Of a stretch of DNA of 64,000 bases, positions 21,234-30,126 are shown piece after piece (within the stretch, counting starts at the first letter, position 1; each line of letters starts with the position of its first letter). Source of the DNA: an uncultured Oscillospiraceae bacterium. Lineage in GTDB: Bacteria; Bacillota; Clostridia; Oscillospirales; Oscillospiraceae. Position numbers and translations under genes: made by a program. Location of the stretch: assembly GCA_950075865.1 (NCBI GenBank), contig CATMVA010000008.1:1-64000 (forward strand), written 5' to 3'. Under the pieces are notes generated by a model. That model made no database searches and was not told the origin of the DNA. It saw only the letters and a list, made by a program, of their open reading frames with translations.

Positions 21234-21249
21234 TTTCTTATCCTTCCTT

Positions 21250-22176
21250 TCAATAGGTGTCGCAGACTTTTGCCATTGCTTTTATATTGTCCATGGGGGC
21301 ATAGGCCGCCAATGTACAATCGCCGCCAAGAATGAGTCCCTGCTTTCCGTAAGACTCCAGAACGGCCAGGGTCTCCTGGGCCGTCTCTTCGGGGGTGCCG
21401 TTGGAGATGGCGCCCAGGTTGTCCAGGCCGCCCATCACCTTCCGGCCGAACATGGCCCGGCCCTGCTGGAGGGACAGGTTGTTGCCGTGGATGTCCCAGT
21501 TGATGGCCGCGCACTCGTAGTCCCGGTACTGGTCCATGCGCAGGTTGTCGCCGCACATGTGGAAGATGTTGATCTTGGATCGGGTGTTGATGTATTTCAG
21601 CACCCCCAGGTCATACTGCTTCACATACCGCTGGAACAGATCGTCCTCAAAGCGGTTGAGCTCGCCCCCCCGGGAGGCGTAGTACATACCGTCCACACCC
21701 TCGCTGAAGAAAATGTCGGCCTGGCGGATCACCGCGTCCTCCAGGCGCTTCAGGGCATCCTCGAAGGCGGGGTCACGGGAGTAGGTGTGGGCGTTGACGA
21801 TGGCGTCATCCTTCGTCATGGCCCGGGCGTGGTTCCAGGGAGTGAAGAGGGTCCAGTAGACCAGGTCCTCCCCCTGGTTCAGGTCAAGCAGCCGCTTGAG
21901 CAGGTCCAGGTTAGTCTGGAAGTATTTCTCGTTGGGGTCGAAGCCCTTGAAGGCCTTCCAGTCCTGGGGGGTCTGGAGGGGAAAATCCACCACGAAGCGC
22001 AGATCCACGATGATCTTCAGGAAGGAGTTGGCGCTCTCACGGTGGAACTCCATCTGGGCCTCGGCGCCCGCCTGGCCGAAACGGCGATCCTCGGGCACAT
22101 GGGCGAACACACAGTGGGGCGCGTGGTCCACCGGCTGGTCGGCAAAAAAGGCCAACATTCTCTCTTTTCTTGTCAT
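21250..22176 (-). CDS. Uroporphyrinogen decarboxylase (URO-D)/MtaA-superfamily protein
   Basis: 308 aa; MTRKERMLAFF N-terminus, HMCGDN (HxCG) and GGDCTL motifs reminiscent of zinc methyltransferases. Confidence 0.8.
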   Translation of the reverse strand: MTRKERMLAFFADQPVDHAPHCVFAHVPEDRRFGQAGAEAQMEFHRESANSFLKIIVDLRFVVDFPLQTPQDWKAFKGFDPNEKYFQTNLDLLKRLLDLNQGEDLVYWTLFTPWNHARAMTKDDAIVNAHTYSRDPAFEDALKRLEDAVIRQADIFFSEGVDGMYYASRGGELNRFEDDLFQRYVKQYDLGVLKYINTRSKINIFHMCGDNLRMDQYRDYECAAINWDIHGNNLSLQQGRAMFGRKVMGGLDNLGAISNGTPEETAQETLAVLESYGKQGLILGGDCTLAAYAPMDNIKAMAKVCDTY

Positions 22177-23216
22177 TCTTCTCCCACCTTTGTCCAGGTT
22201 TTAGTTTCCAGTGACTTGTAGGCCGCGTTGATGACTTCCAGGCAGTGCAGGCCTTCCCGTGAAGTACACAGGGGACGGGTGTCCTCCAGGATGCACTTGG
22301 CGAAGATGTCCACGATCTTGGTCAGAGGGGGCTCGTAATGGCCGGGCAGACGTCCGGTGTCGTAATAGACACGCTCGCCGTTGCGCTTATGGAGCACCAC
22401 GCCGTACTGGCCGGCATAGGTCTCGATGGTGCCGTCGGTGCCGTAGATCATGGTCTTGCGGGCATTGTCCGAGAAGTCCAGCCAGGAGACCTCTACCGTG
22501 CCCACCACGCCGCTCTTGTAGCGGACATTCATGACGGCCTGATCCTCGTAGGGGATGGGGCTGCCGTCGCTCATGGTCTTGGCCAGGGTGTTGGCGCAGA
22601 GGAAGACCTCCTCCACCTCATCCTCCAGCATGTAGGTCATCAGGTCGATGCGGTGGCTGCCCACCTGGGACAGGACGCCGTGGACGTGGTTGACCCGGTC
22701 GTAGTGGCCCTTATTGACCACGCCCTCGGCGTTGGTCTCATGGCCGCGGAAGCCGTACTCGGTGCGGAAGAAGAGCACCTTGCCGATGGCCCCCGATTGG
22801 ATCAGCTCCTTGGCCTTCATGTGGGGGGTGTAGAGACGCTGGTTGTGGTTGATCATCAGCTTTTTGCCGCTCTTGCGCTCGGCCTCGATCATCCGGCGGC
22901 ACTGCTCAGGATTGGAGGCCATGGGCTTTTCGCACAGGACGTGCTTGCCGGCCTCCAGGCCCTTGACGCTGATCTCCCAGTGGGAGCCCTCCGAGGTGGC
23001 CACCAGGATGGCGTCCACCTCAGGGTCGGCCAGGACCTCCTCCAGGCTGCCGTAGACCTTGCCGCCGTATTGCTGGGCAAGAGCGTCGGCCTTGGCCTGG
23101 GTCCGGTTATAGAAACCGTGCAGGTCCACATAGGGACTGGCGTCGCACAGCGGAGCGTGCCGCTTTTTGGCCACGTCTCCGCAGCCCACGATCACGATAG
23201 ATACTTTACCTTCCAT
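22173..23216 (-). CDS. Gfo/Idh/MocA family oxidoreductase
   Basis: VGCGDVAKKRHAPL Rossmann motif, CEKPMASNPEQCRRMIEA. Confidence 0.93.
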   Translation of the reverse strand: MEGKVSIVIVGCGDVAKKRHAPLCDASPYVDLHGFYNRTQAKADALAQQYGGKVYGSLEEVLADPEVDAILVATSEGSHWEISVKGLEAGKHVLCEKPMASNPEQCRRMIEAERKSGKKLMINHNQRLYTPHMKAKELIQSGAIGKVLFFRTEYGFRGHETNAEGVVNKGHYDRVNHVHGVLSQVGSHRIDLMTYMLEDEVEEVFLCANTLAKTMSDGSPIPYEDQAVMNVRYKSGVVGTVEVSWLDFSDNARKTMIYGTDGTIETYAGQYGVVLHKRNGERVYYDTGRLPGHYEPPLTKIVDIFAKCILEDTRPLCTSREGLHCLEVINAAYKSLETKTWTKVGEE

Positions 23217-23231
23217 GTTTGTCCTCCTTTA

Positions 23232-23954
23232 TCAGCCGCCCAGATAGGCGTTCTTCACCTGTTCGTTCACCAGAAGGTCCTTGCTGTCTCCGCTGAGGAC
23301 GATCCGGCCGGTCTCCAGCACGTAGCCCCGGTCGGAGACGCCCAGGGCCATCTTGGCGTTCTGCTCCACCAGAAGGATGGTGATCCCCATGGCGTTGATC
23401 TCCTTGATCAGGGAGAAGATCTCCTTGACGATAATGGGAGCCAGGCCCAGGGAGGGCTCATCCAGGATGAGGAGCTTAGGCTTGCCCATCAGGGCGCGGG
23501 CCACGGCCAGCATCTGCTGCTCGCCGCCCGACAGGGTGCCGGCCAGCTGGGTGTTGCGCTCCTTCAGCACCGGGAAGAGGGTGAAGGCACGCTCGATGCC
23601 CTCGTCGATCAGGCTCTTGTCGCTATATGCGTAAGCGCCCATGCGGAGGTTTTCGGTCACCGACATCCGGGGGAAGACCTGGCGGCCCTCGGGGGATACT
23701 GCGATGCCCCGCTTGATGATCTGGTGGGAGGGCAGGGCGGCGATGTTGTCACCCTGGAACCAGATTTCGCCTGAGGCGGCCTTGACCACGCCAATGATGG
23801 TGTTCATAGTGGTGGACTTTCCCGCGCCGTTGGCGCCCAGAAGGGTGACCACCTCCCCCTCGTTGACCGTAAAGCTGATGCCCTGCACCGCCTTGATGGC
23901 GCCGTAGCTGACGTGCAGGTCCTTCACTTCAAGCAATGCCATCTTATCACTCAT
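23232..23954 (-). CDS. livF: ABC transporter ATP-binding protein LivF-like
   Basis: GANGAGKSTTMNTI Walker A, LSGGEQQMLAVARALM signature. Confidence 0.93.
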   Translation of the reverse strand: MSDKMALLEVKDLHVSYGAIKAVQGISFTVNEGEVVTLLGANGAGKSTTMNTIIGVVKAASGEIWFQGDNIAALPSHQIIKRGIAVSPEGRQVFPRMSVTENLRMGAYAYSDKSLIDEGIERAFTLFPVLKERNTQLAGTLSGGEQQMLAVARALMGKPKLLILDEPSLGLAPIIVKEIFSLIKEINAMGITILLVEQNAKMALGVSDRGYVLETGRIVLSGDSKDLLVNEQVKNAYLGG

Positions 23955-24723
23955 CCTTTCCGAGGTATGCCTCAATGACGCTGGGATTGGCCTTGACCTC
24001 CTCAGGAGTGCCGTCTGCGATGCACTCGCCGTGGTCCTGAACATAAATATGCTCGCATATGCTCATGACCAGCTTCATATCGTGCTCGATAAGGACCACC
24101 GTGTAGCCCATCCCTTTCAGCTTGAGGATAAACTCACCCAGGTCGTGGGTCTCCTGCTCGTTCATGCCGGCGGCCGGCTCGTCAAAGAGCAGGATCTCGG
24201 GGGAGCTGGCCATGGCCCGGGAGAACTCCAGACGGCGCTGAAGGCCGTAGGGAAGGCTGGTAGCGTAGTTGTAGCGGAAATCGTAAAGGCCGGTGATCTT
24301 CAGGATGTCCTCGGCGATCTTCTGGGTCTCTTCCTCCTCCTGACGGGCACGCTTGGTCTTGAGGACCACGTCGATCAGGTTGGAGCGGGTCTTGCAATGG
24401 ACCCCCAGCATCACGTTTTCCAGCACCGTCATGGTGGGGAAAAGACGGATGTTCTGGAAGGTACGGGCCATACCCAGCTTGGTGATCTCATAGGGCTTCT
24501 TTCCTGTGATGTCCATGTCGTGGAAGTAGATCTTGCCCTCGGTGGGAACATACATGCCGGTGATGTCGTTGAAGAGGGTGGATTTGCCCGCGCCGTTGGG
24601 GCCGATGATGCCCACGATCTCGTTCTTATGGATCTGGATGTTGGCGTCGTGGACGGCGCACAGGCCGCCGAAGCGCTGGGTCAGATGTTCTGTACGCAGG
24701 ATGACCTCATTCATGCTTCTCAC
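23947..24723 (-). CDS. livG: ABC transporter ATP-binding protein LivG-like
   Basis: GPNGAGKSTLFNDITG Walker A, LPYGLQRRLEFSRAMA signature, LFDEPAAGMN. Confidence 0.93.
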   Translation of the reverse strand: MRSMNEVILRTEHLTQRFGGLCAVHDANIQIHKNEIVGIIGPNGAGKSTLFNDITGMYVPTEGKIYFHDMDITGKKPYEITKLGMARTFQNIRLFPTMTVLENVMLGVHCKTRSNLIDVVLKTKRARQEEEETQKIAEDILKITGLYDFRYNYATSLPYGLQRRLEFSRAMASSPEILLFDEPAAGMNEQETHDLGEFILKLKGMGYTVVLIEHDMKLVMSICEHIYVQDHGECIADGTPEEVKANPSVIEAYLGKDE

Positions 24724-25693
24724 CTCCGGAACGGACCGACATCTGCTGCCGGATATGCTTCAGGTTGAACCCGCCCAGGATGCCCTGGGGACGGACCAGC
24801 ATCATGACGATCAGCAGCACACCGTAGACGATCTGCCGCACGTCCAGCAGGGGACGCAGGATCTCGGGCAGGACGGTGAGGGAAATGGCGCCCAGCACGC
24901 TGCCCATCAGGTTACCCAGGCCGCCCATGATGGTCATACTGATGAAGATGGTGGACTGGTCAAAGGTAAAGTTACTGGGGTCGATGAAGCCGATGTAGTG
25001 GGCGTAGAAGGCGCCGGCCAGCCCGGCGAAGGCGGTGGCGATGGCGAAGGTCATGACCTTGTACCGGAAGGGGTTGACACCCATGGCCGAGGCGGCGATG
25101 TCGTCATCCTTCACCGCCATGATGCCCCGGCCCAGACGGGAGTTGATGATCCGGTTGATGATGAACATGGTGAGGATCACCAGAGCCAGGATCACGTAGT
25201 ACTGCATCCACTTTGGGAAGCGGAAGCCGAAGAGGGCGAGCCGGGGAATACCGGGGATACCCCGGGAGCCGCGGGTCAGCCAGTCCAGATTGGTCTCCAG
25301 AGCCCGGCAGATCTCGCAGAAGGCCATGGTCACGATGGCCACGTACCGGCCGCTGAGCTTCAGGGTGGGAAGGCCCACCAGGATGCCGCACAGGGCGGTC
25401 ATCACGGCGCCGGCCAGCAGGGTGGCCAGGAAGCCCCAGCCCAGCTTGGTGGACAGGATGGCGGCGGTGTAGGCCCCAATGCCGAAGAAGCCGGCCCAGC
25501 CCAGGCCCGTGATCCCCATGTATCCGGTCAGCACGTTCAGGCTCAGGGAGACCAGCACGTTGACCAGGCACAGGGTGCCGATGTTGATGAGGTAGGCCCG
25601 AGTGAAGAGCAGAGGGTAAACCACCGCAATGGCAAAGAGAACCAGGTTGACCCATTTCTCGTTTTTGGCCCAGCCCTGTAAAAACTGTTTCAT
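24707..25693 (-). CDS. livM: Branched-chain-type ABC transporter permease LivM-like
   Basis: 328 aa multi-TM; GYMGITGLGWAGFFGIGAY and GRGIMAVKDDDIAASAMGVN. Confidence 0.92.
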   Translation of the reverse strand: MKQFLQGWAKNEKWVNLVLFAIAVVYPLLFTRAYLINIGTLCLVNVLVSLSLNVLTGYMGITGLGWAGFFGIGAYTAAILSTKLGWGFLATLLAGAVMTALCGILVGLPTLKLSGRYVAIVTMAFCEICRALETNLDWLTRGSRGIPGIPRLALFGFRFPKWMQYYVILALVILTMFIINRIINSRLGRGIMAVKDDDIAASAMGVNPFRYKVMTFAIATAFAGLAGAFYAHYIGFIDPSNFTFDQSTIFISMTIMGGLGNLMGSVLGAISLTVLPEILRPLLDVRQIVYGVLLIVMMLVRPQGILGGFNLKHIRQQMSVRSGGEKHE

Positions 25694-25711
25694 GTCTCTC
25701 CCCTCCCCCTC

Positions 25712-26590
25712 TTAAACTTTATTGAGCTTCCGGTGACCCAGAAGCCCGTTGGGCTTGAAGATCAGGAAGGCAATGATGATAATGAAGGCGATCATGTCCT
25801 TGTAGGCCGAGGTCCAGTAACCAGCCACAAAGGTCTCCAGCATACCGATGATCACGCCGCCCAGCATGGCGCCGGGGACCGAGCCGATGCCGCCCAGGAT
25901 GGCTGAGGCGAAGGTCTTGACGCTCACCGAGGTGTAGAGGGTGGTGTCCACCGAGCCGTAGTACATAGCCACCATGGTACCCGCGATGGCGGCGCTGGCC
26001 GAGCCGATGAGGAAGGTGACCGTGATGATCCGGTTCACGTTGACCCCCATCATCCGGGAAGCCACCTGGTTCTGGGCGATGGAACGCATGGCGCTGCCCA
26101 GCTTGGTCTTGTACACGATAATAGAGAGGACCGCCATGATGATGACCGACATGACGATGATCACCAGTTGGTTGCCCGTCATGATGGCACTGCCGATATA
26201 GATCCGCCCGATGTTTACCGCGTTGGGCAGGGACCGGGTAGCGCTGCCGAAGACGGCAATGAGCCCGTTGATGATAACTGTGGAGACACCCAGGGTGGCC
26301 ACCATGGAGGAAGAGGTCTGGGCCTTATGGTTGCGGATGGTGGTCAGGATGAACCGGTCCATCATGGCGCCCAGGATACCCGTGGCCAGCACCGCGATCA
26401 GAAAAGCCGGGATAAAGCCCCAGCCCATGGATGCATAGAGCAGGACCACAATGTAAGGCGCAAACACATAAAACGCGCCGTTGGCAAAGTTGGCCAACTC
26501 CAGAACGCTGTATACCATGGAGAAACCTACCGCCACCAGGGCATAGGTCGCGCCAATGGTCAGACCGTTGATAATTTGCTGTAAAAGCAT
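25712..26590 (-). CDS. livH: Branched-chain-type ABC transporter permease LivH-like
   Basis: MLLQQIINGLTIGATYALVAVGFSMVYSVLELANFANG. Confidence 0.92.
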   Translation of the reverse strand: MLLQQIINGLTIGATYALVAVGFSMVYSVLELANFANGAFYVFAPYIVVLLYASMGWGFIPAFLIAVLATGILGAMMDRFILTTIRNHKAQTSSSMVATLGVSTVIINGLIAVFGSATRSLPNAVNIGRIYIGSAIMTGNQLVIIVMSVIIMAVLSIIVYKTKLGSAMRSIAQNQVASRMMGVNVNRIITVTFLIGSASAAIAGTMVAMYYGSVDTTLYTSVSVKTFASAILGGIGSVPGAMLGGVIIGMLETFVAGYWTSAYKDMIAFIIIIAFLIFKPNGLLGHRKLNKV

Positions 26591-26625
26591 CACGCCGCCT
26601 CCTTTGTTCCTCATTGAGGAATGAC

Positions 26626-27327
26626 TTATTTTTCGTACAGGCTACTGACTCCCAGAACCGCGCTGCGGAATGAAGGGGAAGCCAGGATCTTCCGAAACCG
26701 CGCGATGGTATTTCGGGAATGCTCGCTGCTGGCCCGGAGGGCCCGGTCCAGGTCCCCGGCCTCCAGGGCGTCGATGAGCTCCATGTGCTCGTTGATGGAG
26801 TCGCTCTGCCGGGGCAGGAGGACGTTGAGGAGCTGGGCCCGCTCATTCTGATACCGGATCAGGTCGTGCATGGAGCACAGCCGGCTGTTGCCCGACATCT
26901 CCAGGATGCTCCGGTGGAAGCTCATCCCCTCCCGGAAGTAGGCCCGGTCATCCTCTGTGCTGGCCGCGTGGGAGTGGCTCTCCACGATCTGGCGGAGCTG
27001 CCTGGCCTGGGCCTTGGTCAGCCCCCCCTTCTCCACGATAATCTTCACCGCTTCGCTCTCCAGGGCTTCCTTCACCTGGTAAAGCTCGATCAGGTCGGTC
27101 AGGTCAAAGGTGCTGACAATGAACTTCCCGTTTTCAATGTTGACCAGACCATACTGCTCCAGCATCATCAGGGCCTTCTCGATGGGGGTCCGGCTCATGC
27201 CCAGCTCAGTGGTGATCTGGTTGCTGGAGAGATGACTGCCCGGTTGCCATTCGTAGGAGATGATCCTCTCCTTCATGATCTCAAAGGCTTCGCTGACCTG
27301 GGAGGCTTTCATCGGGGATGTCTTCAT
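26626..27327 (-). CDS. GntR family (FCD-domain) transcriptional regulator
   Basis: N-terminal winged helix (LSSNQITTELGMSRTPIEKALMMLEQYGLV) plus FadR-like C-terminus. Confidence 0.9.
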   Translation of the reverse strand: MKTSPMKASQVSEAFEIMKERIISYEWQPGSHLSSNQITTELGMSRTPIEKALMMLEQYGLVNIENGKFIVSTFDLTDLIELYQVKEALESEAVKIIVEKGGLTKAQARQLRQIVESHSHAASTEDDRAYFREGMSFHRSILEMSGNSRLCSMHDLIRYQNERAQLLNVLLPRQSDSINEHMELIDALEAGDLDRALRASSEHSRNTIARFRKILASPSFRSAVLGVSSLYEK

Positions 27328-27342
27328 AATCGACCTCCTTTA

Positions 27343-27378
27343 TGAATTCAATTTTTGTCTAATTTTGAATTCAATTTT
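27343..27378. promoter_or_regulatory. Tandem 13-bp repeat TGAATTCAATTTT (candidate GntR operator)
   Basis: Exact copies at 27343-27355 and 27366-27378 immediately upstream of the GntR start, each with a TGAATTCA palindrome. Confidence 0.6.
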
Positions 27379-27580
27379 ATTAGCATTTTACATTCATTAT
27401 TTTTATGTGTCAATAAGGTCCACCCATTTTTGTCATTTTATAAAAATTTTTGGTCCGTTTTTTGTGCAACTTAACGAATCCAACCGCCTTTTCTTTCCTT
27501 TCACCGGAGGGCAGCCTTTCCATTTTTGGAAAAAAGGAGTATAATAAACCAAACAAAAATACTGCAAGGAGAATGTAAGG

Positions 27581-30061
27581 ATGGTGGACAAGATCCTGAT
27601 CCGCGGCGCGCGGGTCCATAATCTGAAAAATGTGGACGTAGATGTGCCTCTGGGGGAGATCGTGGGCATCGCCGGAGTGTCCGGCTCGGGCAAGTCCTCC
27701 CTAGCCCTGGGGGTGCTGTACGCCGAGGGCTCCCGCCGGTATTTGGACTCCCTTTCCACCTACACCAGGCGACGGATGACCCAGGCGTCCAAGGCCCAGG
27801 TGGACGAGGTGCTGTACGTCCCCGCCGCCCTGGCCCTCCACCAGCGGCCCGCCGTGCCCGGCATCCGCAGCACCTTCGGCACCGGGACCGAGCTGCTGAA
27901 CAGCCTGCGGCTCATGTTCTCCCGGCTTGCAAGCCACCGCTGTCCCAACGGACACTACCTCCCCCCTGCTCTGGCCGTGGCCGCCGGGCAGGAGCTGGTC
28001 TGCCCGGAATGCGGCGCGCGTTTCTTTGCCCCCTCGGCCGAGGAGCTGTCCTTCAACAGTCAGGGGGCCTGTCCCACCTGCGACGGCACGGGCACAGTCC
28101 GCAGGGTGGATCTGACTACTCTGGTGCCCGACGAATCTCTCACCATCGACCAGGGGGCGGTGGCCCCCTGGAACACCCTGATGTGGTCCCTGATGACCGA
28201 CGTGTGCCGGGCCATGGGGGTCCGCACCGACGTGCCCTTCCGGGATTTGACCGAGGAGGAGAAGGAGATCGTTTACCACGGCCCGGCCGAGAAAAAGCAC
28301 ATCCTCTATCACCCCAAAAAGTCCGGCTCCAACGACTTCGCCGAGCTGGACTTTACCTACTTCAACGCCGTCTACACCGTGGAAAACGCCCTGAGCAAGG
28401 TCAAGGACGAGAAGGGCATGAAACGTGTGGAGAAGTTCCTCCGGCAGGAGCCCTGCCCGGACTGCGGAGGCTCCCGGCTGTCCGGGGCAGCCCGGGCCCC
28501 CAAGCTCCGGGGCATCTCCCTGGGCGAGGCCTGTACCATGCCCCTTGCCGAACTTCTGGAATGGGTAAACGGCGTCCCCGCCGCTCTGCGGTCGGAGATG
28601 AGGCCCATGGCCGAGAGCATCTGCGAATCCTTCCGGCTGGCGGCCAGGCGGCTAATGGACCTGGGGCTGGGCTATCTGACCCTGGACCGGGCCTCGGCCA
28701 CCCTCTCCACCGGCGAGCGGCAACGGATGCAGTTGGCAAGGGCAGTCCGGAACCGGACCACCGGGGTCCTCTATGTGCTGGACGAGCCCTCCATTGGGCT
28801 CCACCCGGCCAATATCGTGGGGCTGACCGGGGTCATGCGGGACCTGGTGGCGGACGGTAATTCGGTCATTCTGGTGGACCACGACACCCAGATCCTCCGG
28901 GAGGCCGACCACATCATCGAGATGGGGCCCGAAGCGGGCAGCCGGGGCGGCCGGGTCATCGCCCAGGGGACCATCCCCGAAATTGAAAGCTCCCCCGTCT
29001 CCCAGATCGGGCCCTTTCTGGCCGGGAGGGCAGGGATCCTGCGGGAGCGGATTCCGGCGGAAGGGCTCTTTTCCGAGGGGCGGATCCGGCTCTGCACCGG
29101 GGAGATCCATACGGTGAAGCCGCTGGAGGTGGACCTACCCAAGGGGCGGCTCACTGTGGTCACGGGGGTGTCCGGCTCGGGCAAGACCACCCTGGTGCTG
29201 GAGAGTCTGATCCCCGGGCTGGAGGCGGCCATCCATGGGCGGAGCCTGCCTGCCCATGTCCGGTCGGTGGAGACCGGGGGTATCCGGCAGGTGAAGCTCA
29301 TCGATGCCACCCCCATCGGCATCAATGTCCGCTCCACCGTGGCCACCTACGCCAACGTCCACGATGAGCTGCGCAAGCTCTTCGCCCGGACGGCGGACGC
29401 CAAAGACCTGGGGTACAAGGCCGGAGATTTCTCCTACAACACCGGCGCCCTCCGCTGCCCCACCTGTGACGGCACCGGGGTGATCAGCCTGGATGTACAG
29501 TTCCTGCCCGATGTGGACATCCCCTGCCCCGACTGCCGGGGCAGCCGGTACGGCAGAGACGCGGAGCGCATCCGGTATCAGACCAGGCACGGCCTCTCCC
29601 TCACCCTCCCCGAGCTGATGGACATGGACGTGAATACCACCCTCTCGGCCTGCGGGGATATGAAGGTGGTGGCCCAGCGGCTGAAGGTGCTGCGGGAGCT
29701 GGGGCTGGGCTACCTGACCCTGGGGGAGGAGACCCCCAGCCTGTCCGGGGGCGAGGCCCAGCGGCTCAAGCTGGCCAGCGAGATGGGCAGGGCCCAGGAG
29801 GATTCGGTCTTTGTCTTTGACGAGCCCACCATCGGGCTCCACCCCCTGGATGTGCAGACTCTGCTTAACGTGTTCCAGACCCTGATCAAAAACGGGGCCA
29901 CCGTCATCGTCATCGAGCACGACCTGGATGTGATCCGCAACGCCGACTACATCATCGACATGGGCCCCGGCGGCGGGAAAGCCGGGGGACGCATCATAGC
30001 CACCGGCACGCCGGAGGAGGTCCGGCAGATACCGGAAAGTGTGACCGGACGGTTTCTCTGA
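27581..30061 (+). CDS. Short UvrA-family ABC ATPase (UvrA2/DrrC-like)
   Basis: 826 aa with two ABC modules, zinc-finger-type CPECGARFF/CPTCDGTG motifs, QRLKLASEMGR. Confidence 0.9.
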   Translation: MVDKILIRGARVHNLKNVDVDVPLGEIVGIAGVSGSGKSSLALGVLYAEGSRRYLDSLSTYTRRRMTQASKAQVDEVLYVPAALALHQRPAVPGIRSTFGTGTELLNSLRLMFSRLASHRCPNGHYLPPALAVAAGQELVCPECGARFFAPSAEELSFNSQGACPTCDGTGTVRRVDLTTLVPDESLTIDQGAVAPWNTLMWSLMTDVCRAMGVRTDVPFRDLTEEEKEIVYHGPAEKKHILYHPKKSGSNDFAELDFTYFNAVYTVENALSKVKDEKGMKRVEKFLRQEPCPDCGGSRLSGAARAPKLRGISLGEACTMPLAELLEWVNGVPAALRSEMRPMAESICESFRLAARRLMDLGLGYLTLDRASATLSTGERQRMQLARAVRNRTTGVLYVLDEPSIGLHPANIVGLTGVMRDLVADGNSVILVDHDTQILREADHIIEMGPEAGSRGGRVIAQGTIPEIESSPVSQIGPFLAGRAGILRERIPAEGLFSEGRIRLCTGEIHTVKPLEVDLPKGRLTVVTGVSGSGKTTLVLESLIPGLEAAIHGRSLPAHVRSVETGGIRQVKLIDATPIGINVRSTVATYANVHDELRKLFARTADAKDLGYKAGDFSYNTGALRCPTCDGTGVISLDVQFLPDVDIPCPDCRGSRYGRDAERIRYQTRHGLSLTLPELMDMDVNTTLSACGDMKVVAQRLKVLRELGLGYLTLGEETPSLSGGEAQRLKLASEMGRAQEDSVFVFDEPTIGLHPLDVQTLLNVFQTLIKNGATVIVIEHDLDVIRNADYIIDMGPGGGKAGGRIIATGTPEEVRQIPESVTGRFL

Positions 30062-30075
30062 AAACAAGGTCAAAA

Positions 30076-30111
30076 AAAGAGGACGGAAGCCATATGGCTT
30101 CCGTCCTCTTT
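30076..30111. terminator. Bidirectional terminator between convergent genes
   Basis: 36-nt perfect palindrome AAAGAGGACGGAAGCCATATGGCTTCCGTCCTCTTT. Confidence 0.85.
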
Positions 30112-30126
30112 GGCTTTTATTCAAGA

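Noticed and set aside
27410-27759. Short ORFs upstream of the uvrA-like gene
   Set aside because: Overlap AT-rich promoter region and the uvrA 5' end; no coding signal
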